From positions 5,671,001 to 5,735,000 of the forward strand of contig NZ_JAZHRU010000001.1 in assembly GCF_036924525.1 (NCBI RefSeq): a stretch of 64,000 nt of DNA, written 5' to 3'. The notes beneath the pieces were generated by a model. That model was not told where the DNA came from. It made no database searches and worked only from the letters and a program-made list of their open reading frames with translations. Position 1 is the first letter of the stretch, and each line of letters starts with the position of its first letter. Shown one piece after another: positions 46,601 to 54,996 of the stretch. Source of the stretch: Bradyrhizobium sp. AZCC 1719 (lineage in GTDB: Bacteria; Pseudomonadota; Alphaproteobacteria; Rhizobiales; Xanthobacteraceae). Position numbers and translations under genes: made by a program.

Positions 46601-46754
46601 TCCGGCTGAACCGGCGCCCGCCGCCAGCCAGAACGCGCCAGAGCCGATCGTGCACCCCGCGCCCGCTCCAGCCGAACCTGCGCCGGCCTCATCGGGCGAA
46701 GCCGCGCCACGCAAGGCAGGCTGGTGGTCACGGCGCTTCGGCAGCGGCGAGTAA
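43647..46754 (+). CDS. rne: Ribonuclease E/G with large His/Asp-rich insertion
   Basis: This is a 1035-residue endoribonuclease, the core of the RNA degradosome. The start MPNKMLIDAT at 43647 is the family N-terminus, and a longer frame from 43545 is rejected. The S1 RNA-binding domain (about 35-90 and 325-370) is split by an insertion of about 230 residues very rich in His, Asp, Glu and Ala. Catalytic Asp547 (SIDVNSG) and Asp590 (VIDFIDM) keep the 43-residue spacing of E. coli, and the Zn-link CPQC is at 648-651. The C-terminal 300 residues are acidic/Arg-rich and disordered, a scaffold tail. The gene ends at a strong terminator. Confidence 0.95.
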   Translation: MPNKMLIDATHPEETRVVVVRGNRVEEFDFETAQRKQLRGNIYLAKVTRVEPSLQAAFIEYGGNRHGFLAFSEIHPDYYQIPVADRQALIEADERAHREAEEESENRPSHRRRSRHRNARRRGHGDRVQSDVVEGSSEDPSQAAQPYERQEGFQDQDFQEHPHEPDAMQAGDTPAHDAEHHAEAAPHDRDAHDHEAHADERTHDGDRPAHDHDEPEQARAASEAPVAEVQSDAPAPAPVEAAEVQAEDGHDDRHDEERAQENAAHADDVPHVEHVGDYTPPPDEPAAALEADDGHDDEDDGEDAEEEVVESVGGDDVLEEVPERPFRPRRQYKIQEVIKRRQVMLVQVVKEERGNKGAALTTYLSLAGRYAVLMPNTARGGGISRKITSAQDRSRLKEVVQDLDVPEGMGIILRTAGASRTKPEIKRDFEYLIRMWETVRDMTLKSQAPTLVYEEGSLIKRSLRDLYNKEIDEIQVAGESGYQEARDFMKMLMPSNVRAVKQYRDGQPLFSRMGVESQLDAMFSPTVQLRSGGYIVINQTEALVSIDVNSGRSTREHHIEDTALKTNLEAAEEVARQLRLRDLAGLIVIDFIDMDEKRNNRAVERKLSDCLRQDRARIQVGRISHFGLLEMSRQRIRASVLESSTEPCPQCGGSGHVRSVSSVALQLLRGIEEILMKGATHNLVVRTRTDVALYVLNHKRGHLRDLENAFKVTLAVVADATVSGQQSYVIDRGEQVHTLEAAKALLAAQAAAFPPQVEEAYDDDEAFDIETESEIETEETEGLTDDAAEAAVGEGEGDGHRRKRRRRRRGRGEPRESGAPREDGDAMRVASETIEGAIAEDGEADEDEGDEQAGTVRGDQLASGERRPRRRGRRGGRRRRGTGLEDGLAGSIADELEPPPAPEATSAVADFEGASSEPAPSLVQADTQPEPVSPPAEMQPAADAQPEPVASEPAPTAEETRQEAERAAARRRSTVREKVSFLTSAPAEPAPAASQNAPEPIVHPAPAPAEPAPASSGEAAPRKAGWWSRRFGSGE

Positions 46755-46773
46755 GGAATCGAACCCAAAAAAG

Positions 46774-46805
46774 AAAAACCGCCCGGCGGAAACCGGGCGG
46801 TTTTT
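46774..46805. terminator. Bidirectional intrinsic terminator rne/bioY
   Basis: An A tract, CCGCCCGG, six-base loop, CCGGGCGG and a T tract form a classic Rho-independent terminator that works on both strands. It lies 20 bases after rne and 18 bases after the end of convergent bioY. Confidence 0.93.
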
Positions 46806-46823
46806 GCTGTCTGACGCGATGGC

Positions 46824-47441
46824 TTAACCGCGCGGATCGAAAATCCGCCGGATCGCAGGCACGAGAGCAGCGCCGAGCGCGTTCTTGATCAGCGATGCCG
46901 CGATGAATGGCACAATGCCGACCAGCCACGCCTTTTCGACGCCGAGCTTCATGCCGAACGCAAGCCAACCAAATCCGGCGGCAAGAATGAGAATGTGCCC
47001 GAACGCCATCGCCACGAATAGCCGGAGCACCGATCGGTCCCAGCCGCGCTCGCTCAGCCATCCCGTCACGAAGGCCGCCGCTACGAAGCCGACGAGATAT
47101 CCGGCCGTCGGACCGACGAACGGCGCGAGGCCACCGACCGGGCCCGCGAATACCGGAAATCCGATCGCCCCCTCGGCCAGATAGGCCACGAGTGTAGCGC
47201 TGCCGAGCCGCCAGCCATAGGCTGCGCCGATCACCAGCACGACCAGTGTCTGCAGCGTCATCGGCACGTAGGGCAACGGCAGATTGACCTTCGCCGACAA
47301 GGTCAGCAGCGCCGTTCCCAGCGCGACCAGGATCACGCTACGCAACAGGCCCGACGATCCATCGGCGCGATGCGGCCACAGCAGCGCGGCGAGCGGGAAA
47401 TGCGATGGCGCGACGGTTTCAGTCATGGTTCTGGCGGACAC
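46824..47441 (-). CDS. bioY: Biotin transporter BioY (S component)
   Basis: This 205-residue membrane protein with about six hydrophobic segments is the substrate-binding S component of an ECF-type biotin transporter. BioY marks are LPLPYVPMTLQTLVVLVIGAAYG and GPTAGYLVGFVAAAFVTGW. No bioMN genes are adjacent, and solitary BioY can work alone or with shared modules. GTG 47441 has AGGAG eight bases upstream and is preferred to ATG 47426. It is 55 bases after the aminotransferase gene on the same strand. A clear BioR site was not found. Confidence 0.94.
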   Translation of the reverse strand: MSARTMTETVAPSHFPLAALLWPHRADGSSGLLRSVILVALGTALLTLSAKVNLPLPYVPMTLQTLVVLVIGAAYGWRLGSATLVAYLAEGAIGFPVFAGPVGGLAPFVGPTAGYLVGFVAAAFVTGWLSERGWDRSVLRLFVAMAFGHILILAAGFGWLAFGMKLGVEKAWLVGIVPFIAASLIKNALGAALVPAIRRIFDPRG

Positions 47442-47496
47442 GGATGGCTCCTGGTTGGTTATAGTTGCGGATGAGGTGTGTGACAGGCCGGAGGTA

Positions 47497-48684
47497 TTAT
47501 CGCAGCCAACGCGCGATGCGCGTCACGGCTTCGCGCATCTCGTCGGCCGAGCGCGCATAAGAGAAGCGAATGAAGTTGCGGCCGTGGATCGGATCGAAGT
47601 CGACGCCCGGCGTCGCCGCCACCTGCGCCTTCTCCAGCATGCGGCCGGCAAACTCAAAACTGTCGGACGTGAAATCCGAAACATCGGCGTAGAGATAGAA
47701 CGCGCCATCGGCCGGCAGAAACTTGGTGAGACCGGCCTTCGGCAATCCCTCGATCAGGATGCGGCGGTTCTCCTGATAGCCGCGCTTGATCGCCTCCATC
47801 TCTTCGCGGCCTTCGAATGCCGCTTCGGCCGCGATCTGCGACAGCGTCGGTACCGAGATCGACAGGTTCTGCTGCAGCCGCTCGATCGGGCGCACCAGAG
47901 ACTCCGGCACCACCATCCAGCCGACCCGCCAGCCGGTCATACAGAAATATTTCGAGAACGAATTGATCACGAGCGCATGCGGCGAAAGCTCCGCCGCCGT
48001 CACCGCCGGAAACGCATAGTCGAGCCCATGATAGATCTCGTCGGAAATGAAGCGGATGCCTGCGCCTTCTGCCGCGTTGATCAGGCCGGTCAGCGCTTCG
48101 CGCGACATCATCGTTCCCGTCGGATTGGCGGGGCTGCCGACCAGCACGCCCTTCAGCGGCGCCTTGCGATGCGCCGCCAGCAACGCCTCTCCCGTCAGCG
48201 CATGGCGTGTCGCGCTCGAGGTCTCGATCAGCACCGGCTCGCAACCGAGCGCGGTCAGAATATGCCGGTAGGGTGGATAACCCGGCACCGTGACCGCCAC
48301 GCGATCCCCCGGCTCGAACATCGACAGGAACGCCAGAATGAATCCACCGGACGAGCCGGTCGTGATCACGATGCGGTCGGTATCGACCGCGCAGCCGTAA
48401 GTGTCGCGGTAATGCCTGGCAATCCGCGCACGCAGCGTGGGCATGCCGAGTGCGGAGGTGTAGTCGATCCGCGCCTCATCGAGCGCCGCGTGCGCGGCCG
48501 CGATCGCGGTTCTGGGCGCGGGCGCCGCCGGTTGCCCCACTTCCATGTGAATGACATGACCGCCGGCCGCCTCGATGCGCGCTGCAGCCGCCATCACGTC
48601 CATCACCATGAAGGGCGGAACGTCGCTCCGCGCCGACGGGGTCAACAGCGCTGTCGCGCGGTCTCTAAGTGTCGATTCCAGCAT
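47497..48684 (-). CDS. PLP-dependent aminotransferase class I/II
   Basis: This is a 395-residue fold-type I aminotransferase. Lys245 in NSFSKYFCMTGWRVGW binds PLP, with SPANPTG (184-190), SDEIYHGL (214-221) and RFSYARS for the carboxylate-binding Arg. The exact amino donor is not evident; aspartate/aromatic-type or MalY/PatB-like enzymes are both possible, the first more likely. It is divergent from the M48 protease gene and precedes bioY on the same strand. Confidence 0.9.
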   Translation of the reverse strand: MLESTLRDRATALLTPSARSDVPPFMVMDVMAAAARIEAAGGHVIHMEVGQPAAPAPRTAIAAAHAALDEARIDYTSALGMPTLRARIARHYRDTYGCAVDTDRIVITTGSSGGFILAFLSMFEPGDRVAVTVPGYPPYRHILTALGCEPVLIETSSATRHALTGEALLAAHRKAPLKGVLVGSPANPTGTMMSREALTGLINAAEGAGIRFISDEIYHGLDYAFPAVTAAELSPHALVINSFSKYFCMTGWRVGWMVVPESLVRPIERLQQNLSISVPTLSQIAAEAAFEGREEMEAIKRGYQENRRILIEGLPKAGLTKFLPADGAFYLYADVSDFTSDSFEFAGRMLEKAQVAATPGVDFDPIHGRNFIRFSYARSADEMREAVTRIARWLR

Positions 48685-48773
48685 CGATCTCTGCTATTGC
48701 ACGGGCGCCATCCGAATTCGGGTTCCCGAGCCGGTAAGCGCCCCAGACTGGCCGCATTCGATGGCTTGTTATA

Positions 48774-48859
48774 GCGTTTTCAAGCGAAGTGATACCGGCT
48801 CGGTGAAGAAACGCGTTGAAACAACAAACTGGGACCCGTTTCTGATCTAATCGGAAACC
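48774..48859. repeat. Degenerate REP-like intergenic element
   Basis: GCGTTTTCAAGCGAAGT, then a short gap, GATACCGGCTCGGTGAAG-AAACGCG and a right part around CCGTTTCTGATC. GCGTTTTC pairs with GAAGAAACGC, and the right part forms a second hairpin (GTTTCTGAT with ATCGGAAAC). It resembles, with small deletions, an interspersed repeat that I recall as very common in Bradyrhizobium and Rhodopseudomonas. It lies between the divergent aminotransferase and M48 genes. Confidence 0.65.
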
Positions 48860-48893
48860 GAACCGGCGTCCGGCAAATTCCGGATGCACTGAC

Positions 48894-48926
48894 AATCGCC
48901 AAAAGACCGGAATCGCCAAAAGACCG
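48894..48926 (+). repeat. 16-bp direct repeat next to M48 start codon
   Basis: AATCGCCAAAAGACCG occurs twice with a 17-bp period, ending three bases before the ATG of the M48 gene, so the ribosome-binding region itself is duplicated. Confidence 0.85.
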
Positions 48927-48929
48927 CTC

Positions 48930-50333
48930 ATGCTGCTCCGCATCGCCCTACGCAAGAAATCATTGAAGTTGACCACGTTGACGACTGCGGCCGCCCTTGC
49001 CGTCGCGCCGATGGCTGCGCTGGCGCAGGAGAACAGGGGCCCACCGGTGCTCCGCGACACCGAGACGGAACAATTGCTGCGCGAATATACGCGCCCGATC
49101 CTGCGCGCCGCCGGTCTGGAAAAGCAGAACATCCAGATGGTGATCATCAACCAGGGCGTCTTCAACGCCTTCGTTGCCGACGGCCGACGCATCTTCGTGA
49201 ACTACGGCGCGATCATGCAATCGGAAACACCGAATCAGATCATCGGGGTGATGGCGCACGAAACCGGCCATCTTGCCGGCGGCCATCTCGCCAAGATGCG
49301 CGAGCAGATGGCGCATGCTCAGACGCAGATGATCATCGCCATGCTGCTTGGCGCCGGCGCGATGGTCGCGGGCGCGCAAGGCGGCAGCAGCAGCGGGTTG
49401 GCCAACGCCGGCGCGGCAATGTTTTCCGCGCCGGGAGAAATGATCCGCCGTAACCTGCTCTCCTATGTACGTCAGCAGGAGGAGAACGCCGACAAGGCCG
49501 GCGTGAAGTTTCTGACTGCTACAGGCCAGTCCGCCAAGGGCATGTACGAGACCTTCAGACGCTTCACCGACGAGAGCCTGTTCGCTGCGCGCGGCGCAGA
49601 CCCTTATGTTCAGTCGCATCCGATGCCGGCGCAGCGCGTCGCCGCGCTGGAAGAACTGGCACGGTCGAGCCCTTATTGGGATAAAAAGGACGACCCTGCC
49701 CTGCAGCTACGCCACGACATGGTGCGCGCCAAGATCTCGGCCTTCATGGAGCGGCAGGACACCGTGTACCGGCGCTATCCGTTGTCCAACAACAGCCTGC
49801 CTGCGCGCTACGCCCATGCTATCGCGACTTATCGGCACGGCGACCTGCGCAGCGCGCTCGCGCAGATCGACGCCCTGATTCAGCAGCAGCCCAACAATCC
49901 CTATTTCCACGAGGTGCGCGGCCAGGCGCTGCTGGAGGGCGGCAAGCCGCAGGAGGCGATCGCGCCGCTTCGCAAGGCCGTAGCGCTCTCCAACCACGCG
50001 CCGCTCATCGAGATGATGCTTGGGCAGGCCCTCGTAGCAACCGGCAACAACGCCCACACCGACGAAGCGATTGCCATCCTGCGCGCGGCGGTAGCGCGCG
50101 AGAGCGAGGCGCCGATCGGCTATATGCAGCTTGCGATCGCCTATGGCCGAAAAGGAGATTACGCGCAGGCCGATCTGGCGTCGGCCCAGGCCGCCTACCT
50201 GCGCGGCGACAGCAAAACGGCGCGCGATCTCGCCTCACGGGCAAAAACACGCTTCGCGATCGGAACGCCGGGATGGGTCAAGGCTGACGACATCGTGAAC
50301 ACCAAGCCGCTGCCCGGCCAGAAGGGCAACTAG
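48930..50333 (+). CDS. M48-family metalloprotease with TPR repeats (BepA-like)
   Basis: This is a 467-residue periplasmic Zn protease. A signal peptide (AAALAVAPMAALAQ, cleavage near residue 33) is followed by an M48 domain with HETGH at 110-114 and a downstream EENADKAG carrying the third ligand. Then come a loop region and TPR-like helices (about 300-440, e.g. FHEVRGQALLEGGKPQEAIAPLRKAV). This is the architecture of E. coli BepA (YfgC), which checks and repairs outer-membrane protein assembly such as LptD. The same role is likely here. Confidence 0.93.
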   Translation: MLLRIALRKKSLKLTTLTTAAALAVAPMAALAQENRGPPVLRDTETEQLLREYTRPILRAAGLEKQNIQMVIINQGVFNAFVADGRRIFVNYGAIMQSETPNQIIGVMAHETGHLAGGHLAKMREQMAHAQTQMIIAMLLGAGAMVAGAQGGSSSGLANAGAAMFSAPGEMIRRNLLSYVRQQEENADKAGVKFLTATGQSAKGMYETFRRFTDESLFAARGADPYVQSHPMPAQRVAALEELARSSPYWDKKDDPALQLRHDMVRAKISAFMERQDTVYRRYPLSNNSLPARYAHAIATYRHGDLRSALAQIDALIQQQPNNPYFHEVRGQALLEGGKPQEAIAPLRKAVALSNHAPLIEMMLGQALVATGNNAHTDEAIAILRAAVARESEAPIGYMQLAIAYGRKGDYAQADLASAQAAYLRGDSKTARDLASRAKTRFAIGTPGWVKADDIVNTKPLPGQKGN

Positions 50334-50362
50334 AATTAAGCCGCATTCGGCTATAATCGGAC

Positions 50363-50491
50363 TTGGTCACCAAACTTGGCCATCAAGGACTTGGTATCAA
50401 GGACTTCGCTATCAAGGATTTGGCCAACCCGATCCAGGATATTCTCGAGAAGCCGGCCTTCAGCAGAATTGCCCGGGAACTCGCCGCATAA
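50363..50491 (+). CDS. Possible 42-residue small ORF upstream of dsbA-like gene
   Basis: Read from TTG 50363 this gives a 42-residue peptide with repeated IKDFAIKDLA and the ending NPIQDILEKPAFSRIARELAA, an amphipathic-looking tail. Its TAA is ten bases before the ATG of the DsbA-like gene and overlaps that gene's ribosome site, as in a translated leader. At DNA level it contains three near-identical copies of an ATCAAGGACTT unit with period 14-15. No ATG start and no good ribosome site are present, so this may be chance. No family is recognised. Confidence 0.25.
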   Translation: MVTKLGHQGLGIKDFAIKDLANPIQDILEKPAFSRIARELAA

Positions 50492-50501
50492 GGATGTACC
50501 G

Positions 50502-51269
50502 ATGCCCTCGTTCCGTCTTCTCATCCCCGCACTGTTCGCTTTGGCGCTCTGCGGCGCGCCGCTGCCCGCCTCCGCGCAGAGTTTTACCGACACCCAGCGC
50601 GGCGACATCGAGGCCATCGTCCGCAATTACCTGATCGCGCATCCCGAGGTGCTCGAAGAGGCAATGACCGAACTCAGCAAGCGTCAGGCCGCAGCCGAAG
50701 CCGCCAAGCACGAAGCCGGCGTCGCCAAGAACGCGGACGCGATCTTCAACTCGCCGCGCAACGTCACGGTCGGCAACAAGGACGGCGACGTCACCTTCGT
50801 CGAGTTCTTCGATTACAATTGCGGCTATTGCAAACGCGCGATGCTGGACATGATGGAGCTGATGAAGAGCGACCCGAAGCTCAAGGTCGTGCTCAAGGAG
50901 TTTCCGGTGCTGAGCGCGGGCTCGGTCGAAGCCGCTCAGGTCGGCGTCGCCGTGCGCATGCAGGATCCGACCGGCAAGAAATATCTCGACTTCCATCAGA
51001 AGCTTCTTACGGGCCGAGGCGCCGCCGACAAGGCACGCGCGATGGCCGTTGCCAAGGAAGTCGGCCTCGACATGGCGAAGCTGGAGAAGGATCTGAACAG
51101 CGCGGAGGTGCGTGGCACGCTCGAGGAAAACTTCAAGCTCGCCGAGGCCATGGGCATGAACGGCACGCCGAGCTACGTGATCGGCAAGCAGGTCGTGATC
51201 GGCGCGGTCGGCGTCGAGGCCCTACGCGAAAAGATCAGCAACGCCCGCTGCGGCAAGGCGACCTGCTGA
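50502..51269 (+). CDS. DsbA-family (Com1-like) periplasmic thiol oxidoreductase
   Basis: This is a 255-residue thioredoxin-fold protein. A signal peptide (residues 1-26, ending PASAQ) and an N-terminal helical stalk (about 28-80, probably for oligomerisation as in ScsC/Com1) precede the DsbA domain with FFDYNCGYCKRAM (Cys107 and Cys110) and cis-Pro in GTPSYV. Two extra Cys sit at the very C-terminus (RCGKATC). It forms or isomerises disulfides in exported proteins. ATG 50502 with AAGGA is the proper start because the signal peptide follows directly. It lies downstream of the M48 gene. Confidence 0.92.
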   Translation: MPSFRLLIPALFALALCGAPLPASAQSFTDTQRGDIEAIVRNYLIAHPEVLEEAMTELSKRQAAAEAAKHEAGVAKNADAIFNSPRNVTVGNKDGDVTFVEFFDYNCGYCKRAMLDMMELMKSDPKLKVVLKEFPVLSAGSVEAAQVGVAVRMQDPTGKKYLDFHQKLLTGRGAADKARAMAVAKEVGLDMAKLEKDLNSAEVRGTLEENFKLAEAMGMNGTPSYVIGKQVVIGAVGVEALREKISNARCGKATC

Positions 51270-51295
51270 GGCGACGCTTCCTTCGCGCATGGCGT

Positions 51296-51324
51296 AAAGG
51301 GCCGGCTCGACAGCCGGCCTTTTT
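51296..51324 (+). terminator. Intrinsic terminator after dsbA-like gene
   Basis: GGCCGGCT, four-base loop, AGCCGGCC and TTTTT form a strong Rho-independent terminator 30 bases after the stop. Confidence 0.92.
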
Positions 51325-51466
51325 CGTTTTCGTTGCAGCACTATGTGGCGCAGCGGTTCATCCCGCGTTCACAAAACAAAGTCGGCGGAACCGCCAAGTA
51401 TCAGGAACATCAGCTAATTCCTTTCGTTGTCGGCGCGGGCAACGCAGATACGTGAGGAGACATTCG

Positions 51467-52234
51467 ATGAGTAATCGCTTTCTGATGACGGTCGCGGCAG
51501 CGGCCCTGATCGCCGGAACCGGCTTTGCGAATGCTCAGGGTACCGGCATGGGACGCGGCGACGCGGGGTCGCCCGGTTCTGCGGCGCAGCAGGGCGCGCC
51601 GTCTGAGCGGGGCGGTGCCGGCACTATGCAGCAGCGCGAACCCCGCGGCACCACCGGCATGGGACAGTCCGAGCAGAAGTCGATGGGCGGCGAAAAGGCC
51701 CAACGCAGCGAAGACCGCAAGGGCGGCAAGGACATGAAGGCCGAGGGCAAAGAGGACCGCGGCAGCATGAAGGGCGACAAGGAGAAGGGCCAGACGACCG
51801 GCCAAGGCATGCAGCGTGAGCAGGGCACGACCCAGCGTGACCGCGACCGGACCACGACCCAGGGCCGTGACCAAATGCAGCGTGACCAGAAGGTCCAAGG
51901 CCAGCAGGACCGCGACCGCACGCAGACCCAGACCCAGGGCCGTGACCAAACGACCACAACAGGCCAGGCCGGCGCGGGCGGCAAGCTCTCGACCGAGCAG
52001 CGCACCCAGATCACCAGCGTGATCAGGGAGACACGCGTTCAGCCGGTGACGAACGTGAACTTCTCGGTCTCGGTCGGCACCCGCATCCCACGGGACGTGA
52101 CCTTCCATACGTTGCCCGAGCGCGTGGTGACGATCTATCCGGAATGGCGCAGGTATAAGTACATCCTCGTCAGGGAGCAGATCGTGATCGTCGATCCGAA
52201 CACCTACGAGATCGTGGCAATTCTGGACGCCTGA
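51467..52234 (+). CDS. DUF1236 exported protein with Gln/Arg/Asp/Lys-rich middle
   Basis: This is a 255-residue exported protein. A signal peptide (VAAAALIAGTGFANAQ) precedes about 140 residues of low-complexity polar repeats (GQGMQREQGTTQRDRDR, QGRDQMQRDQ, repeated GRDQ), and the last 70 residues match DUF1236 (VNFSVSVGTRIPRDVTFHTLPERVV, ending VIVDPNTYEIVAIL). DUF1236 is abundant in Bradyrhizobiaceae and of unknown function; a surface or periplasmic stress role is often guessed. GAGGAG lies before the ATG. It is flanked by strong terminators on both sides, so it is a single-gene unit. Confidence 0.9.
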   Translation: MSNRFLMTVAAAALIAGTGFANAQGTGMGRGDAGSPGSAAQQGAPSERGGAGTMQQREPRGTTGMGQSEQKSMGGEKAQRSEDRKGGKDMKAEGKEDRGSMKGDKEKGQTTGQGMQREQGTTQRDRDRTTTQGRDQMQRDQKVQGQQDRDRTQTQTQGRDQTTTTGQAGAGGKLSTEQRTQITSVIRETRVQPVTNVNFSVSVGTRIPRDVTFHTLPERVVTIYPEWRRYKYILVREQIVIVDPNTYEIVAILDA

Positions 52235-52254
52235 CAGCGGCCTTTCGCAAGGAT

Positions 52255-52283
52255 AAGGGCGGGTAGCAATGCCCGCCCTTTTC
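52255..52283 (+). terminator. Intrinsic terminator after DUF1236 gene
   Basis: AAGGGCGGG, eight-base loop, CCCGCCCTT and TT form a stable Rho-independent terminator 21 bases after the stop codon. Confidence 0.9.
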
Positions 52284-52489
52284 GCTGATCAAGGCCATGA
52301 CCAAGCCGCGCCAGGCCCGGCAATCGATTCACTCCATTGGTTAACGAATAAATTCAGCGGGTTATATCCGCCTTTTTATGAACAGGGTAAGGCCCTTGAA
52401 AGGCTCCCGGGACGGCCTAAAGGCTTCCCCTTGGCCGCGTTGTTACCTATAACCCCGCGACCCGCCCGCCCCTTTTTGCTGGAATCCGG

Positions 52490-52969
52490 ATGGCCCAAGG
52501 AAGCGCCCAAGCCTCTGCCGCGACGATTTATGTGCTCAACGGCCCGAACCTCAACATGTTGGGGACGCGCGAGCCGGAAACCTACGGCCATGCGACGCTC
52601 GCCGACGTCGAAAAACTTTGCGTCGAAACGGCGGCACAGTTCGGCCTGAAGGCCGATTGCCGCCAGTCCAACCGCGAGGGCGAGTTGATCGACTTCATCC
52701 ATGAGGCGCATGCGAAGAAGGCGGTCGGCATCATCATCAACGCCGGCGGTTATTCGCACACCTCGATCGCGCTGCACGATGCGCTGGTCGCGGTCAAAAT
52801 CCCGACGGTGGAAGTGCACATCAGCAACATCCACGCCCGCGAGAGCTTCCGTCATCACTCCTTTACGGCCATGGCCGCCTTTGCATCGCTCTGTGGCTTC
52901 GGCGTCGACGGCTACCGGCTCGCAATATCAGGCCTGGCCGCCAAAATCGGCGCCAAGGCCAAAGACTGA
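52490..52969 (+). CDS. aroQ: 3-dehydroquinate dehydratase, type II
   Basis: This 159-residue enzyme removes water from 3-dehydroquinate in the shikimate pathway and forms dodecamers. Type II motifs are [19 protein letters not shown] with the active Tyr, [33 protein letters not shown] and [16 protein letters not shown]. It precedes accB and accC on the same strand (87 and 87 base gaps), an order typical of Alphaproteobacteria. The first ten residues are a variable extension. Confidence 0.96.
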   Translation: MAQGSAQASAATIYVLNGPNLNMLGTREPETYGHATLADVEKLCVETAAQFGLKADCRQSNREGELIDFIHEAHAKKAVGIIINAGGYSHTSIALHDALVAVKIPTVEVHISNIHARESFRHHSFTAMAAFASLCGFGVDGYRLAISGLAAKIGAKAKD

Positions 52970-53056
52970 CTTCAAAAAACTGACATCAAAAATCTGACGT
53001 CGAACGACACCTGACGCTTAAGCCGTCACCCACATCGAGAATTCCGGATCAAGAGC

Positions 53057-53554
53057 ATGGCCCGCCAGCCCGACAACAAATCAGCGGACAAATCAGCCGC
53101 AAACCTAAAGAGCGACGACAGCGCGCTCATTCGCGAACTCGCGCTGCTGCTGGACGAGACCAGCCTGACCGAGATCGAGATCGAGCGCGCCGGCTTAAGG
53201 GTGCGTGTCGCGCGCAACATCAGCGTGTCGGCGGCGATGCCGGCGAGCTTCCAGCCGGCGCCGGCTGCGGCGGCAGCCATCGCTGCGGGGAGCGCGGCGG
53301 CTGCCGACCTGGCCAAGCATCCAGGCGTGGTCCCCTCGCCGATGGTCGGCACCGCCTATTGGGCGCCTGAGCCCGGCGCCAAGCCGTTCATCGAGGTCGG
53401 CACCAAGGTTTCGGCCGGCCAGACACTCCTGATCATCGAAGCGATGAAGACGATGAACCAGATCCCGTCGCCGCGCGCCGGCACGGTGACGCAAATTCTC
53501 GTCGAGGACGGCCAGCCGGTCGAATTCGGCGAGCCATTGGTCATTATTGAGTAG
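53057..53554 (+). CDS. accB: Biotin carboxyl carrier protein of acetyl-CoA carboxylase
   Basis: This 165-residue protein carries biotin on Lys131 in the EAMKTM motif, within a C-terminal biotinyl domain that includes the thumb ([14 protein letters not shown]). An Ala/Pro-rich linker (about 58-88) joins it to an N-terminal helical region ([21 protein letters not shown]). It works with AccC, encoded next, and AccAD encoded elsewhere, to make malonyl-CoA. BioY encoded 6 kb away imports the cofactor, but no co-regulation is visible. Confidence 0.96.
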   Translation: MARQPDNKSADKSAANLKSDDSALIRELALLLDETSLTEIEIERAGLRVRVARNISVSAAMPASFQPAPAAAAAIAAGSAAAADLAKHPGVVPSPMVGTAYWAPEPGAKPFIEVGTKVSAGQTLLIIEAMKTMNQIPSPRAGTVTQILVEDGQPVEFGEPLVIIE

Positions 53555-53556
53555 AT

Positions 53557-53629
53557 GGCGAATGGCGAGTGGCGAATAGCGAATGGCCTTGAGCGCTGAC
53601 CATTCGCCACTCGCCACTCGCTGCTCGCC
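53557..53629 (+). repeat. Heptad-repeat inverted element between accB and accC
   Basis: Left arm 53557-53586 is built of 7-base units (GCGAATG, GCGAGTG, GCGAATA, GCGAATG). Right arm 53600-53629 is the inverted version, matching at 25 of 30 positions, two of the other five being G-U compatible. The loop is 13 bases. It begins two bases after the accB stop codon and ends 12 bases before the accC ATG, so the accC ribosome site lies at its foot. Confidence 0.9.
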
Positions 53630-53641
53630 GGCGGGAGCCGC

Positions 53642-54994
53642 ATGTTCGACAAGATCCTCATAGCCAATCGCGGCGAAATTGCCCTGCGCGTGCTGCGCGC
53701 GTGCAAGGAGCTCGGCATCTCCACCGTTGCCGTGCATTCCACCGCCGACGCCGACGCGATGCACGTGCGGCTCGCCGACGAGAGCGTCTGCATCGGGCCG
53801 CCGCCTTCCAAGGACTCCTATCTCAACGTCCCGGCACTGCTCGCGGCCTGCGAGATAACGGGCGCGGATGCCGTGCATCCCGGCTACGGCTTTCTTTCCG
53901 AGAACGCCCGCTTCGCCGAAATCCTCGCCGAGCACAATCTGCATTTCATCGGCCCGAAGGCCGAACACATCCGCCTGATGGGCGACAAGATCGAGGCCAA
54001 GAAGACCGCCAAGCGGCTCGGCATTCCGGTGGTGCCGGGCTCCGACGGCGCCGTCTCGTCGGATGACGATGCGCTGGCGATCGGCAAGGCGATCGGTTTT
54101 CCGGTGCTGGTGAAAGCGGCTGCCGGTGGCGGCGGACGCGGCATGAAGGTGGCGCGCACCGCCGACGACCTGATGCTGGCGCTATCCACCGCCTCCAACG
54201 AGGCGAAATCCGCATTCGGCGACGCCTCGGTCTATCTCGAAAAATATCTGCAGAAGCCGCGCCACATCGAGATCCAAATTCTCGGTGACGGCCGCGGCGG
54301 TGCGATCCATCTCGGCGAGCGCGATTGCTCGCTGCAGCGCCGTCACCAGAAGGTCTGGGAAGAAGGCCCCTCGCCGGTTCTCGCCGCCGCCGCCCGCGCC
54401 AAGATCGGCGAGACCTGCGCCAAGGCGATGCGGGACATGAAATATCTCGGCGTCGGCACCATCGAATTTCTCTATGAGGATGGCGAGTTCTATTTCATCG
54501 AGATGAACACCCGCATCCAGGTCGAGCATCCCGTCACCGAGAGCATCACCGACATCGACCTCGTACTGGAGCAAATCCGCATCGCCGCCGGCGGCGACCT
54601 GCCCGCAAAGCAGGAAGAGATCGCTATCATCGGGCATGCCATCGAATGCCGCGTCAATGCGGAAAACCCGCAGACCTTCCGCCCCTCGCCCGGCAAGATC
54701 ACGCAATTCCATCCGCCCGGCGGGCTCGGCGTGCGGATCGATTCCGCGGTCTATCAGGGCTACGTCATTCCGCCCTACTATGATTCACTCGTCGGCAAGC
54801 TGATCGTGCACGGCAAGACTCGCGCCGAATGCCTGATGCGGCTGCGCCGGGCGCTCGACGAGATGGTGGTCGACGGCATCGAAACCACGCTGCCGCTGTT
54901 CCGGGCACTGGTCCGCGAGGCCGATATCATCAACGGCGACTACCACATTCACTGGCTCGAGCAGTACCTCGCGGGCCAACCCGCGGACGGCTAG
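53642..54994 (+). CDS. accC: Acetyl-CoA carboxylase, biotin carboxylase subunit
   Basis: This 450-residue ATP-grasp enzyme carboxylates biotin on AccB using bicarbonate and ATP. Motifs are [18 protein letters not shown] at the N-terminus, [13 protein letters not shown], the Gly-rich ATP loop [25 protein letters not shown] and ECRVNAENP. Length is typical. GGGAG precedes the ATG. It is the last gene of aroQ-accB-accC, and two hairpins follow it. Confidence 0.97.
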   Translation: MFDKILIANRGEIALRVLRACKELGISTVAVHSTADADAMHVRLADESVCIGPPPSKDSYLNVPALLAACEITGADAVHPGYGFLSENARFAEILAEHNLHFIGPKAEHIRLMGDKIEAKKTAKRLGIPVVPGSDGAVSSDDDALAIGKAIGFPVLVKAAAGGGGRGMKVARTADDLMLALSTASNEAKSAFGDASVYLEKYLQKPRHIEIQILGDGRGGAIHLGERDCSLQRRHQKVWEEGPSPVLAAAARAKIGETCAKAMRDMKYLGVGTIEFLYEDGEFYFIEMNTRIQVEHPVTESITDIDLVLEQIRIAAGGDLPAKQEEIAIIGHAIECRVNAENPQTFRPSPGKITQFHPPGGLGVRIDSAVYQGYVIPPYYDSLVGKLIVHGKTRAECLMRLRRALDEMVVDGIETTLPLFRALVREADIINGDYHIHWLEQYLAGQPADG

Positions 54995-54996
54995 AC

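Noticed and set aside
47442..47500. Possible BioR operator (TTATMKATAA type) before bioY
   Set aside because: Only a half match (GGTTATAGTT) is present and no second half follows.
53557..53629. CRISPR-like reading of the accB-accC repeat
   Set aside because: Units are 7 bases with no unique spacers and are arranged as a hairpin. No cas genes are present.
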